In this document: positions 44,765 through 54,741 of the stretch, one piece after another
Layout: each line of letters opens with the position of its first letter
How positions within the stretch are numbered: position 1 is the first letter of the stretch
Source of the DNA: Rhodospirillaceae bacterium
GTDB taxonomy: Bacteria; Pseudomonadota; Alphaproteobacteria; GCA-2731375
Length of the DNA: 64,000 nucleotides
Assembly (NCBI GenBank): GCA_018701215.1
Contig: JABIWH010000001.1
Location: 52,230 to 116,229, forward strand
Direction: 5' to 3'
Program-made: the position numbers and the translations under genes
The notes under the pieces: model-generated
The model's database searches: none
Seen by the model: the letters and a program-made list of their open reading frames with translations, nothing else
What the model was told of the DNA's origin: nothing

Positions 44765-45949
44765 ATGAGCGAAAATTCAGACCTGACCCAAATGACCCTG
44801 GGCGAGGATTACGCGGATATCCGCGACGGCGTGCGCAAGGTTTGCGCCGATTATCCGTTGCAATACTGGCACGACAAGGACGAAATCGCGGAATATCCCC
44901 ACGAATTCGTCAATGCCATGACCGAGTCGGGCTATCTGGGCGCCCTGATACCAGAGGAATTTGGCGGCGCCGGCCTGCCGATCCGCGCCGGCTCGGTCAT
45001 TTTGGAAGAGATCCATGCCGCGGGCTGTTCCGCGGCGGCCTGCCATGCCCAGATGTACATCATGGGTACCTTGCTGCGTCATGGCAGCGAGGTGCAAAAA
45101 CGAAAATATCTGCCCGGCATCGCCAATGGCGAGATCCGCCTGCAGGCCTTTGGCGTGACCGAGCCCACTTCCGGCACCGACACCACCCAGTTGAAAACCC
45201 GCGCCGTGCGCCAGGGCGATCATTACGTGGTCAACGGCCAGAAGGTCTGGACCTCCCGCGCCCTGCAATCGGATCTGATGTTGCTGCTTTGCCGGACGAC
45301 GCCGGTTGAAGAAGTTGCCAAGCGTACGGACGGCCTTTCGACGATCTTGGTTGATCTGCGTGAAGGCCTTGGCAATGGCCTGGAAATCACGCCGATACCG
45401 ACCATGATCAATCACAGTACCAACCAGGTATTCTTCGATGATCTGAAAGTGCCGGTGGAAAACCTTATTGGCGAGGAAGGCAAGGGTTTCCGCTATATCC
45501 TGGACGGCATGAACGCGGAACGGGTTCTGGTCGCCTCGGAAGCCATTGGCGACGGCCGCTGGTTCACCGAAAAGGCCACAGCCTACGCCAACGAACGGGT
45601 GGTCTTCGGCAAACCCATCGGCGCCAACCAGGGTATCCAGTTTCCCATCGCCAGTGCCTATGCACAGATCAAGGCGGCCGAGCTAATGGTCCGTCAGGCC
45701 GCCGCGCTGTTCGATGATGGCCAACCCTGCGGCGCGGAGGCCAACATGGCCAAGATGCTGGCATCCGAAGCGACATGGGCGGCGGCGGAGGCCTGCATGC
45801 AGACCTTTGGCGGCTTCGCCTTTGCCAAGGAGTATCATATCGAACGGAAATGGCGTGAGGCCCGCATCTTCAAAACGGCGCCCATTTCGACCAACCTGAT
45901 CCTGGGGTTTGTCGGCCAGCATGTCCTGGGCATGCCGCGATCATACTGA
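44765..45949 (+). CDS. Acyl-CoA dehydrogenase
   Basis: A 394-aa flavoprotein. The N-terminal helical domain is followed by AFGVTEPTSGTDTTQL (FAD binding), VNGQKVWTSRA and the C-terminal FGGFAFAKEYHIERKWREARIFKTAPIS. In most acyl-CoA dehydrogenases the last helix carries a YEGT motif with the catalytic Glu; here that place reads APIS. The base must be elsewhere, as in some related subfamilies. Electrons would leave through ETF and the ETF-QO at 27224-28888. Ribosome-binding site AAAGGAG. Confidence 0.93.
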   Translation: MSENSDLTQMTLGEDYADIRDGVRKVCADYPLQYWHDKDEIAEYPHEFVNAMTESGYLGALIPEEFGGAGLPIRAGSVILEEIHAAGCSAAACHAQMYIMGTLLRHGSEVQKRKYLPGIANGEIRLQAFGVTEPTSGTDTTQLKTRAVRQGDHYVVNGQKVWTSRALQSDLMLLLCRTTPVEEVAKRTDGLSTILVDLREGLGNGLEITPIPTMINHSTNQVFFDDLKVPVENLIGEEGKGFRYILDGMNAERVLVASEAIGDGRWFTEKATAYANERVVFGKPIGANQGIQFPIASAYAQIKAAELMVRQAAALFDDGQPCGAEANMAKMLASEATWAAAEACMQTFGGFAFAKEYHIERKWREARIFKTAPISTNLILGFVGQHVLGMPRSY

Positions 45950-46058
45950 GATTTATCAGAAATCAATTCGCGTAAATAGTGTTGTTGTTTTATTGCCATA
46001 ATCCATGTGACCATAAACGGAGAAAAGCGACAGATTAAGTTGTTTTAGGGGGCATCGA

Positions 46059-46889
46059 ATGAGGTTGTGCCGCAAGCAGCTTTGGACGGCTGGCATTGCG
46101 CTTGTGGCTATTTGTGTAGTGATGGCACTGGCCGGCACGAACGCAAAGGCTGAAGATAGGCCCACGATCATAGTGATCGCGACCGAGGAATACCCGCCCT
46201 ATACCTCGAAAACCCTGAAGGATTTCGGCGTCGATGCGGCGATCGTAACCGCGGCCTTTAAGCTTGAAGGCATAAAAACCCGTTACAAGTTCTTCCCCAG
46301 TGCGCGCGCATACATCCTGGCCCGCACCGGCACCATGGACGCTACCCTGCCCTGGGCCAAACGGGATGGGCGCGAAAAGGATTTCTACTATTCCGAACCA
46401 GTGATCGCGGTCGATGTGGAGAATTTTTTCTTTCTCTCGGATGCACCTTTAAACTGGGATCCGGATCGTCCTGATATCGCCAAGTTAAAGGATCTCAGCA
46501 TTGCCGCTATAACTGGGCATAATTATGGCACGGCATTTCAGGACGCTGAAAAACAGAGATTATTCAAGGTTGTCCGGCTGAGCGAATTGCAGCAAGGATT
46601 CTCCATGTTACTGGCGAGGCGGGTGCATGCCGTGATCAGTAAAAAGCATGTGGCGACACCTGTTCTGAACGAGCGTTTTACCGCCGAACAACGGCGCAAG
46701 GTAGCCTCGCTCCCGATATCGCGGGCAAACGCCAAATTTGACTATTTACTGATCTCCAAACAGAGCAAACACAGTCGGTTTTTTCTCGCCGCGCTTAATC
46801 GCGGTTTGGAAAAACTCAGACAAAATGGCGCTTATCAGCGGCTGATGGATGACTTGGCCAGTGGCGTTTATAGCAAGCGAAATAGATAG
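46059..46889 (+). CDS. Periplasmic substrate-binding protein, family 3-like
   Basis: A 276-aa protein with a signal peptide (LWTAGIALVAICVVMALAG, ending AKA). The mature part has IVIATEEYPPYTSKTLKDFG, FFPSARAYILARTGTMDATLPWAKRDGRE and SIAAITGHNYGT, typical of SBP_bac_3 amino-acid-binding folds. No permease or ATPase gene is near. It lies 15 bases before a membrane histidine kinase, so the binding protein may present a ligand to the kinase rather than to a transporter. Confidence 0.82.
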   Translation: MRLCRKQLWTAGIALVAICVVMALAGTNAKAEDRPTIIVIATEEYPPYTSKTLKDFGVDAAIVTAAFKLEGIKTRYKFFPSARAYILARTGTMDATLPWAKRDGREKDFYYSEPVIAVDVENFFFLSDAPLNWDPDRPDIAKLKDLSIAAITGHNYGTAFQDAEKQRLFKVVRLSELQQGFSMLLARRVHAVISKKHVATPVLNERFTAEQRRKVASLPISRANAKFDYLLISKQSKHSRFFLAALNRGLEKLRQNGAYQRLMDDLASGVYSKRNR

Positions 46890-46904
46890 AAAAATCGTGT
46901 ACCC

Positions 46905-49253
<2,349 letters not shown>

Positions 49254-49256
<3 letters not shown>

Positions 49257-49305
49257 ATCAAACAGCATAAAATTAGAATCAATTTGATGCTGATAATTTG
49301 CTCTA
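49254..49305. repeat. Hairpin repeat after the hybrid kinase (copy C)
   Basis: The outer arms TAGATCAA (49254-49261) and TTGCTCTA (49298-49305) pair with one mismatch, with inner stems CAGCAT/ATGCTG and AAATT/AATTT. The left arm holds the kinase stop TAG. It lies between two convergent genes and probably acts as a bidirectional terminator. Confidence 0.65.
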
Positions 49306-49308
49306 ATC

Positions 49309-50595
49309 CTATAAGTTGCTCCAGAGCCCCTTCACCGCGTTCGCCGGCACCTTGAGCGGACGCCGGGTGGCGAGCAGCAGGTTTGCCTCCGCCCCAAGGC
49401 CTTGCCGCACAAGTGCGCCGGCCAGGGTGAATTCCAGCAAATCACGTTGCGCACGGCTGCCGCCGATCCTTTCGTGGCCGGCCATGACGCCGCTGAGGCG
49501 TTCCACCACCTTGGCCCAATCCTGTGTGGCGACAGCCTGAAAGGCCTGGGCGATCATGCCCACCAGATCGCCGGCGGGACCTTTTGCGTCCGAGATGATT
49601 TTGCCCAAAGCCTCGTTGTTGCCCGCCATGGCGTGCGCCAGGGCCGCGTGAACATCGGCGAAGGCGATACCGGGCTTTGGGAAAAAGCGCACGGCATAGT
49701 CGCTGACGGCCTGCCAGCGCCGGGCCGGCACCTCCACCCCCGCCAGTTCGGCTCTATACAAGAATGCCGCATTATCCGTCAGGACGTTCAGCGTCGGTCC
49801 CCAGGCCGCGTCCGGCGCCACATCCGCGTCGATCACCGCCCACATGGTCTCCAGATCACCCCGTTCCAGGGCCCAGATGGCAACGTGCCAGGCGATATGG
49901 CAATGCATGACGCCGCCCTTGTCATAGTCTTTTCGCCATTCCCCCATGTACCGGTAACCAGCATCTGTTTCGCCGGCTTCATAGTAGATATGGGCCCGAA
50001 TATGGGCGCCATGGGCGTTCCGCGGATGCGCCGCCAAGGCGCGTTCGATGGTATCCGTCGCCGGCCCGGTCTGGCCTGCTTCGACTTGCGAAAACGCATG
50101 CTGCGCCAGGAACCACCAATCGTCGCCGTAGTGAGGCGCCAGCGCGGTGGTAAAGGCGAGTTGCTCCGCCTCCCGCCCCGGCTGCCCGCTAAAGCCGATC
50201 AAGCCGAAAACACCGGTGCAGGTCTGCGCCACGAGGGCATCACGGGGATAGTCCAACATATGCTTTCTGATGGCCTGATAGGCGGCGGGTCCATTGCCAT
50301 CAAGCAATAGGCCAAGGGCGGTCACGTGATCCCCCTCGCGCGCCGTCAGACCTGTTACCACGCCACGTGCCGCCGCAATTGCCTCCGCCGCCGCGCTACC
50401 CTGACCCATTAATTGATAGTTCCGGGCCAACCCGACATGGGCCAGGGCAAAGCCTGGATCTTCAGCGATCGCCGCGGCAAAGGCATCCCCCGCCCCCGGC
50501 GCGGCGGATAGAAAGCGGTCGACACCATCAACATAGGCGTCGCGCGCCGCCGACGAGCCTGTCGACAAGGTATTTTCGTAGCGGTCTTTAAGCAT
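49309..50595 (-). CDS. TPR protein similar to TTC38
   Basis: A 428-aa soluble protein with TPR-like helical repeats: GVDRFLSAAPGAGDAFAAAIAEDPGFALAHVGLA, HYGDDWWFLAQHAFSQVEAG, and HIAWHVAIWALERGDLETM. The last motif and the overall layout match TTC38-like proteins of bacteria and eukaryotes, whose function is unknown. The start is ATG 50595; a GTG at 50598 is one codon upstream. It leads into no obvious operon; it converges with the kinase. Confidence 0.75.
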   Translation of the reverse strand: MLKDRYENTLSTGSSAARDAYVDGVDRFLSAAPGAGDAFAAAIAEDPGFALAHVGLARNYQLMGQGSAAAEAIAAARGVVTGLTAREGDHVTALGLLLDGNGPAAYQAIRKHMLDYPRDALVAQTCTGVFGLIGFSGQPGREAEQLAFTTALAPHYGDDWWFLAQHAFSQVEAGQTGPATDTIERALAAHPRNAHGAHIRAHIYYEAGETDAGYRYMGEWRKDYDKGGVMHCHIAWHVAIWALERGDLETMWAVIDADVAPDAAWGPTLNVLTDNAAFLYRAELAGVEVPARRWQAVSDYAVRFFPKPGIAFADVHAALAHAMAGNNEALGKIISDAKGPAGDLVGMIAQAFQAVATQDWAKVVERLSGVMAGHERIGGSRAQRDLLEFTLAGALVRQGLGAEANLLLATRRPLKVPANAVKGLWSNL

Positions 50596-50616
50596 CACTT
50601 ACTCCAAAATGTTTGC

Positions 50617-51546
50617 TCACCCAATCACCCTCAGGGCCCCTTTCAGGGTTTTGACCTTGAGGGGCAGGTAGCCGATGGTTTCTCCGTCGGCATCGACGCG
50701 GGCCTCCGGCGAACCCGTGACCGAAAACGCGCGGCCGGGGATATAATCGATTTCCGGATGTTCGATGTGATGGCCCTCGAACAGCCAGGAAGGTTTTTGC
50801 ACGATGATGTCCCGGCGCGGAATATCCTTGAACAATACCAGGTTGGCGATGCCATCGGTATGATCGGCGCCGGGGGCCAAACGCATACCGCCGCCCAGGA
50901 TCTCCAGATTACAGATCAACCCGGCGTAATGCAGCAGGTCCGTCATCTGTCTGTCATCGATATCGACGTCACCATGGCGCTTGGGATAGGTCAGGGCGAC
51001 CATTAGGGCATTGATATAATAGCTGAAGCGCCCGCCAAGCTTTTTCAGCAATCCAGCCTGGTTGGTGCGGTAGGTCACTTCAGCTACCCCGCCCCAGGCG
51101 ATACTCAACACGCCGTAATGGCGGTGCGGAGCGGCATCCAGACCGACGCAATCGGCTTGCAGCAAATCAATTCGCTGCTCCCGGCCGGACGCGATCGCAT
51201 CGATGGCACCGTCTACATTGCCATGAAAACCCAGGGCACGGGGCAGCTCGTTCGAGGTGCCGGCGGGGATCACCGACAGGCGCACCGCATCATGCGCCAT
51301 GGTACCGTCTTCGCCCATGATGCCGTTCAACACCCCGTTCATGGTGCCGTCGCCTCCCACCGCGATGAAGTGATTGTGGCCAGCGGCCAGAGCTTGCCGC
51401 GCCAGGGCGGTTTCTTCGCCGGCCTGTGCGGTTTGCGAAATATCGATCTCGCCCAGGGCGGCCCGCAACCGCGCCGCTATGCCCGGCCAAGCCTTGCCAG
51501 CGGCGCCTTGGCCCGCCGCCGGATTGATGATGACCTTGGGGGTCAT
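50617..51546 (-). CDS. Diacylglycerol/lipid kinase family protein
   Basis: A 309-aa DAGK-catalytic-fold protein. KVIINPAAGQGAAGK opens the fold, and the nucleotide site is FIAVGGDGTMNGVLNGI. VIPAGTSNELPRALG occupies the place of the usual PLGTxND. These enzymes phosphorylate diacylglycerol, phosphatidylglycerol or sphingosine-like lipids. The Ser-Asn-Glu variant may change specificity. The N-terminal QTAQAGEETALARQAL is typical. It is followed by the TPR gene on the same strand. Confidence 0.87.
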   Translation of the reverse strand: MTPKVIINPAAGQGAAGKAWPGIAARLRAALGEIDISQTAQAGEETALARQALAAGHNHFIAVGGDGTMNGVLNGIMGEDGTMAHDAVRLSVIPAGTSNELPRALGFHGNVDGAIDAIASGREQRIDLLQADCVGLDAAPHRHYGVLSIAWGGVAEVTYRTNQAGLLKKLGGRFSYYINALMVALTYPKRHGDVDIDDRQMTDLLHYAGLICNLEILGGGMRLAPGADHTDGIANLVLFKDIPRRDIIVQKPSWLFEGHHIEHPEIDYIPGRAFSVTGSPEARVDADGETIGYLPLKVKTLKGALRVIG

Positions 51547-51556
51547 TGCCGATGGC

Positions 51557-52153
51557 TTAGTCGGTTAGGGCGCGGGCCAGAAAGCGGATGCGGTCCTGAC
51601 CCCAATAGGGCACGCCCTCATGAATGAACCAGGGCATGCCGAATACCTGGTGTTCAATTGCCTCGTCCGTATTGGCCTGATATTCAGCCATCACCGTAGC
51701 GTCGCCGATCTTCGCCGCCAGGCCATCGCCGTCAAACCCGGCGCCGTTGGCCGCTGTTATCAGGGTCGCGGTATCCGAGATATCCTGCTCGCCTTCCCAG
51801 ACACAGGCCAGAAAGACGTTTGAGAGCGCGATGGCGTCCTGCCTTGCCTGACGGGCGGCAATAACCATCTGGCCCGCGTTGCTATCATTCACGGGAAAGA
51901 ATTTCGGCTGAATATTCATCGGGATCGACCAATGACGCTTCCACCGGTCGAGCTCCACCAAACGATAGGCCAGCCGGGCCGGATGGCGCTTGGCGACGGG
52001 CAATCCGCCGGTGGCGGCCATGACCTGGCCCCCCATGATCGGCTTGATATGAAAATCAGCGCCGGTGTTTTCGATAATCTCCGGCAGTCGCCGCCCGCCC
52101 ATATAGGTATAGGGCGAGGCCAGGGAGGCGTAATAGTCGACATACTTGCTCAT
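51557..52153 (-). CDS. 2-Hydroxychromene-2-carboxylate isomerase family protein
   Basis: A 198-aa DsbA-fold glutathione transferase (kappa class/HCCA isomerase). VDYYASLASPYTYMGGRRLP has the catalytic Ser in place of the DsbA CxxC. FHIKPIMGGQVM, AKRHPARLAYRLVELDRW and the terminal EHQVFGMPWFIHEG are standard. HCCA isomerase acts in naphthalene breakdown, but many homologues have unknown substrates. No aromatic catabolic genes are near. The start is the second ATG (52153); an ATG at 52165 is four codons upstream. Confidence 0.88.
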   Translation of the reverse strand: MSKYVDYYASLASPYTYMGGRRLPEIIENTGADFHIKPIMGGQVMAATGGLPVAKRHPARLAYRLVELDRWKRHWSIPMNIQPKFFPVNDSNAGQMVIAARQARQDAIALSNVFLACVWEGEQDISDTATLITAANGAGFDGDGLAAKIGDATVMAEYQANTDEAIEHQVFGMPWFIHEGVPYWGQDRIRFLARALTD

Positions 52154-52186
52154 TAAAGTCCCCATGAAATTCGTTCTGCGAATTCT

Positions 52187-53116
52187 TCATCCAGTAGCGA
52201 GTTTACGATAACAATGATCAGCGGCGGCGTACAGCAGGCCATGCCGCCGGGCCAGGGCCGCCGCATCCTTGGCATAGCCGCCGCCCAGCACGCAGGCAAT
52301 GGGCAATCCCCGCGCGGCGCAGGCCCCGATCACCATTGCATCGCGCCGGGCCAGGCCATCATCGCTTAATTCCAGCTTGCCCAGGCGGTCCGCGCCGTGG
52401 GGGTCGACGCCGGCGTTATAGAAAACCAGATCAGGCGCCGGGCCCGACAGGATATCATCCAAATGCGCCGCCAAGATCTCCAGATAGATCGCATCCCCGG
52501 TGCCGGCCGCTAGACCCACATCGCGGTCGCCCGCTTGCTTGCGGACCGGAAAATTATCCTCGCAATGCATGGAAAAGGTATAGACGGCGCCGTCGCCGCG
52601 AAAAATTTCCGCCGTGCCGTCGCCCTGATGCACGTCCAGGTCGATCACCAGCATCTTTATGGCCAGGCCCATGGCCTGCAGCACCCGCGCCGCGACGGCC
52701 ACATCGTTGAAGACGCAATAGCCGGCGCCATGGCCGATGCCCGCATGATGGCTGCCGCCGGCACTGTTGCAGGCGATGCCCCGTTGCAGGGCCAGGCGTG
52801 CCGCCAGCACCGTGCCGCCGACACCGGCCTGGGCGCGGGTCACCAGCTGTGGGGAGAGGGGCAGGCCAATGCGGCGCATGATCGCGCGATCGGCGGTTTG
52901 CTCTAATATGGCGTCCACATAATCGGAATCATGGGCCAGTTCCAGCCACCAGCGCGGTGCCGGATCCGGTGCATGGCAGGTCCGCGCCGTGGCCAGACCC
53001 TGTTGGCGCAGTAACTGGATCAGCAGGGCATATTTGCCCATGGGGAAACCCTGCCGGTGCGGCAGCGGCTTGGCGTAGCTGGGATGATGCACGATAGGCA
53101 CGGCCATGATGACCAT
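52187..53116 (-). CDS. Histone-deacetylase-superfamily amidohydrolase
   Basis: A 309-aa zinc amidohydrolase of the HDAC/AcuC/acetylpolyamine family. The active-site histidines are in AGGSHHAGIGHGAGYC, the zinc ligands in IDLDVHQGDGT and VDPHGADRLG, and the final loop in VLGGGY. It resembles the class IV/HDAC11-like bacterial group. Substrates may be acetylated proteins or polyamines. It lies 71 bases downstream of a microprotein with an FNR/FixK-type promoter and might be cotranscribed. The start could be 53116 or 53107. Confidence 0.86.
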   Translation of the reverse strand: MVIMAVPIVHHPSYAKPLPHRQGFPMGKYALLIQLLRQQGLATARTCHAPDPAPRWWLELAHDSDYVDAILEQTADRAIMRRIGLPLSPQLVTRAQAGVGGTVLAARLALQRGIACNSAGGSHHAGIGHGAGYCVFNDVAVAARVLQAMGLAIKMLVIDLDVHQGDGTAEIFRGDGAVYTFSMHCEDNFPVRKQAGDRDVGLAAGTGDAIYLEILAAHLDDILSGPAPDLVFYNAGVDPHGADRLGKLELSDDGLARRDAMVIGACAARGLPIACVLGGGYAKDAAALARRHGLLYAAADHCYRKLATG

Positions 53117-53187
53117 TCATAAGGCCACCCAGCGGCAATGGAAACCCGTCAGCGGAACTTGGCACTTGAGGGAATTGCTGCCGCCAG

Positions 53188-53286
53188 CTAGTTTCCGTCG
53201 CCCCAGGAAACTATGGCAAGCGCCCCCATGAAGCCGCCGAAAACGCAGAGCACAATAACCAAATACCAAACTTCACCAGCAACCAT
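53188..53286 (-). CDS. Single-pass membrane microprotein (32 codons), FNR/FixK-type promoter
   Basis: A complete ORF of 32 codons from ATG (53286) to TAG (53188). The ribosome-binding site is AAAGGAT six bases before the ATG. Residues ~7-27 form one hydrophobic span, WYLVIVLCVFGGFMGALAI. The ends are short and slightly charged (GEV at the start, WGDGN at the end). Size, W-Y near the helix start and a small-residue, ALA-type helix loosely recall CydX of cytochrome bd oxidase, but no cyd genes are in the window. An FNR/FixK box and a matching -10 lie upstream. Function unknown. Confidence 0.65.
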   Translation of the reverse strand: MVAGEVWYLVIVLCVFGGFMGALAIVSWGDGN

Positions 53287-53315
53287 GGCAGTATCCTTTC
53301 GGTTAAATCGCCACG

Positions 53316-53356
53316 ATTGTAGGCCGCTTGACATAACGCGCGTTGATTCAGATCAA
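53316..53356 (-). promoter_or_regulatory. FNR/FixK box and -10 element for the microprotein
   Basis: TTGATTCAGATCAA (53343-53356) is a perfect TTGAT-N4-ATCAA palindrome, the FNR/FixK/CRP-FNR-family consensus. Read on the minus strand, TACAAT (53321-53316) is a good -10. A start near 53309 puts the box centre at about -40.5, the classic position of an FNR-activated promoter that lacks a -35. The 5' part of the box overlaps the stop of the upstream HAD gene. Confidence 0.68.
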
Positions 53357-53971
53357 AATATTTGCTGGCTCCAACGCCGCCAGCAGGCCGTCAATGCCGG
53401 CAAAATGGTGCACCTGGAGGCCGGCTTTCCGGGCAGCAGCGATGTAAATTTCTGAATCATCAATAAACAAAGTTCTTTCTGCCCGGCCGCCCAAACTATC
53501 CAGCAGTGCATGAAAGATCGCCGGGTCTTCCTTGGTCGAGCTAAATTGACACGAGAAGTATGCCTGCGCGCCGAACAAATCAGCGGCTTGCGTGAAGACC
53601 TCCGCCAAACCCTCCTGCAACAGTGGGCCGTTGTTGGTCAGCATGGCCACCTGCACTTGTTGTTCTTGCAGGCGCGCCACCAGCGCCAGCATGGCCGTAT
53701 CCGGCGTCATGGGCACGCGCCGCGCCCACAGCCAGTCTTCGCGGGCCACGGATACACCAAGCTTATCGCCGAATTTCCGCAGGTATTCTGCCGCCGAAAA
53801 ACGGCCCTGGTCGCCCTGATCATCAAAGCCGGAACGGAATATCCTCTCGTCAATGAAATCGGTGTCCAGTCCCGTTTTCTGCGCCAAACAAGCCAAGCGC
53901 CGGGGAAAATCATAATGGCAAAGGACACCATCCATATCGAAAACAATCAGCTCAATCGGCGCCTTTACCAT
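53348..53971 (-). CDS. HAD-superfamily hydrolase (phosphatase)
   Basis: A 207-aa HAD subfamily IA protein. Motif I is IVFDMDGVLCHYD with the nucleophile Asp, motif II is VAMLTNNGPLL, motif III has K in SSTKEDPAIFHALL, and motif IV is TLFIDDSEIYIAAA. Similar proteins act on small phosphorylated metabolites; the substrate is unknown. The start shares one base with the stop of the upstream SDR gene. The gene ends inside the FNR box of the microprotein. Confidence 0.86.
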   Translation of the reverse strand: MVKAPIELIVFDMDGVLCHYDFPRRLACLAQKTGLDTDFIDERIFRSGFDDQGDQGRFSAAEYLRKFGDKLGVSVAREDWLWARRVPMTPDTAMLALVARLQEQQVQVAMLTNNGPLLQEGLAEVFTQAADLFGAQAYFSCQFSSTKEDPAIFHALLDSLGGRAERTLFIDDSEIYIAAARKAGLQVHHFAGIDGLLAALEPANILI

Positions 53972-54729
53972 TACAGCGACGCCGTCATGCCGCCATCAAC
54001 GGTCAGCGAGGCGCCGTTGACATAGCCGCCCGCGTCCGAGGCCAGAAACACCGCCGCCCCCGCCAATTCCGCCGGGTCGCCCCACCGGCCCAGGGGCGTA
54101 CGGCCCTTGACCATGGCATCGAAATCCGCATCCGCCATCAGGGGAATATTCAGTTCGGTGGCAAAATAACCGGGGTTAATGGCGTTTACCGTGACCCCAT
54201 GGGGTCCCAGTTCAATGGCCAGGGTTTTCGTCAAACCAACCAGCCCATGCTTGGAGGAAACATAGGCGGGGATTGTGGCGCGGCCAATCTGCCCCATGAT
54301 CGAAGCGATATTGATGATCCGTCCCCAACCCTGTTGCACCATGCCCGGTGCCACCGCTTGGGCCAACAAGAACGGTGCGGTCAAATTGACGTTCAGCACA
54401 TTGCGCCATTTCTCCTCCGCAAACTCCGACAGCGGTGCGCGATGGATAATGCCGGCGTTATTGACCAGGATATCAATGCCACCGGTGCTATTATCCAAGC
54501 CCGTCAATGCCGCCTCGCGGCTCGGCCCGTCACCAGCATCAAACGCCATGGCGTGGGCATCATGGCCCTCGCCCATCAGGGCCTCGACCGTTGCCTGACA
54601 GTCATCGATGCTGCGTGAATTGATGATCACCCGCGCGCCTTGTTCGGCCATGGCACGGGCGATAGCCAACCCCAGGCCACGGGTGGAGCCGGTTATCAGC
54701 GCCCGCCGGCCATCAAGGCGAAAATCCAT
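53971..54729 (-). CDS. SDR-family oxidoreductase, gluconate-5-dehydrogenase-like
   Basis: A 252-aa classical SDR. LDGRRALITGSTRGLGLAIA contains the TGxxxGLG motif, and ILVNNAGIIHRAPL, RIINIASIMGQIGRA (Ser) and AYVSSKHGL (Tyr-Lys) complete the site. INSRSIDDC after the second strand suggests NADP. It is twelve bases downstream of the UxaA-type dehydratase, so the pair may act in a sugar-acid pathway such as D-gluconate, galactonate or altronate. Confidence 0.9.
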   Translation of the reverse strand: MDFRLDGRRALITGSTRGLGLAIARAMAEQGARVIINSRSIDDCQATVEALMGEGHDAHAMAFDAGDGPSREAALTGLDNSTGGIDILVNNAGIIHRAPLSEFAEEKWRNVLNVNLTAPFLLAQAVAPGMVQQGWGRIINIASIMGQIGRATIPAYVSSKHGLVGLTKTLAIELGPHGVTVNAINPGYFATELNIPLMADADFDAMVKGRTPLGRWGDPAELAGAAVFLASDAGGYVNGASLTVDGGMTASL

Positions 54730-54741
54730 TCCGATCTGTCC

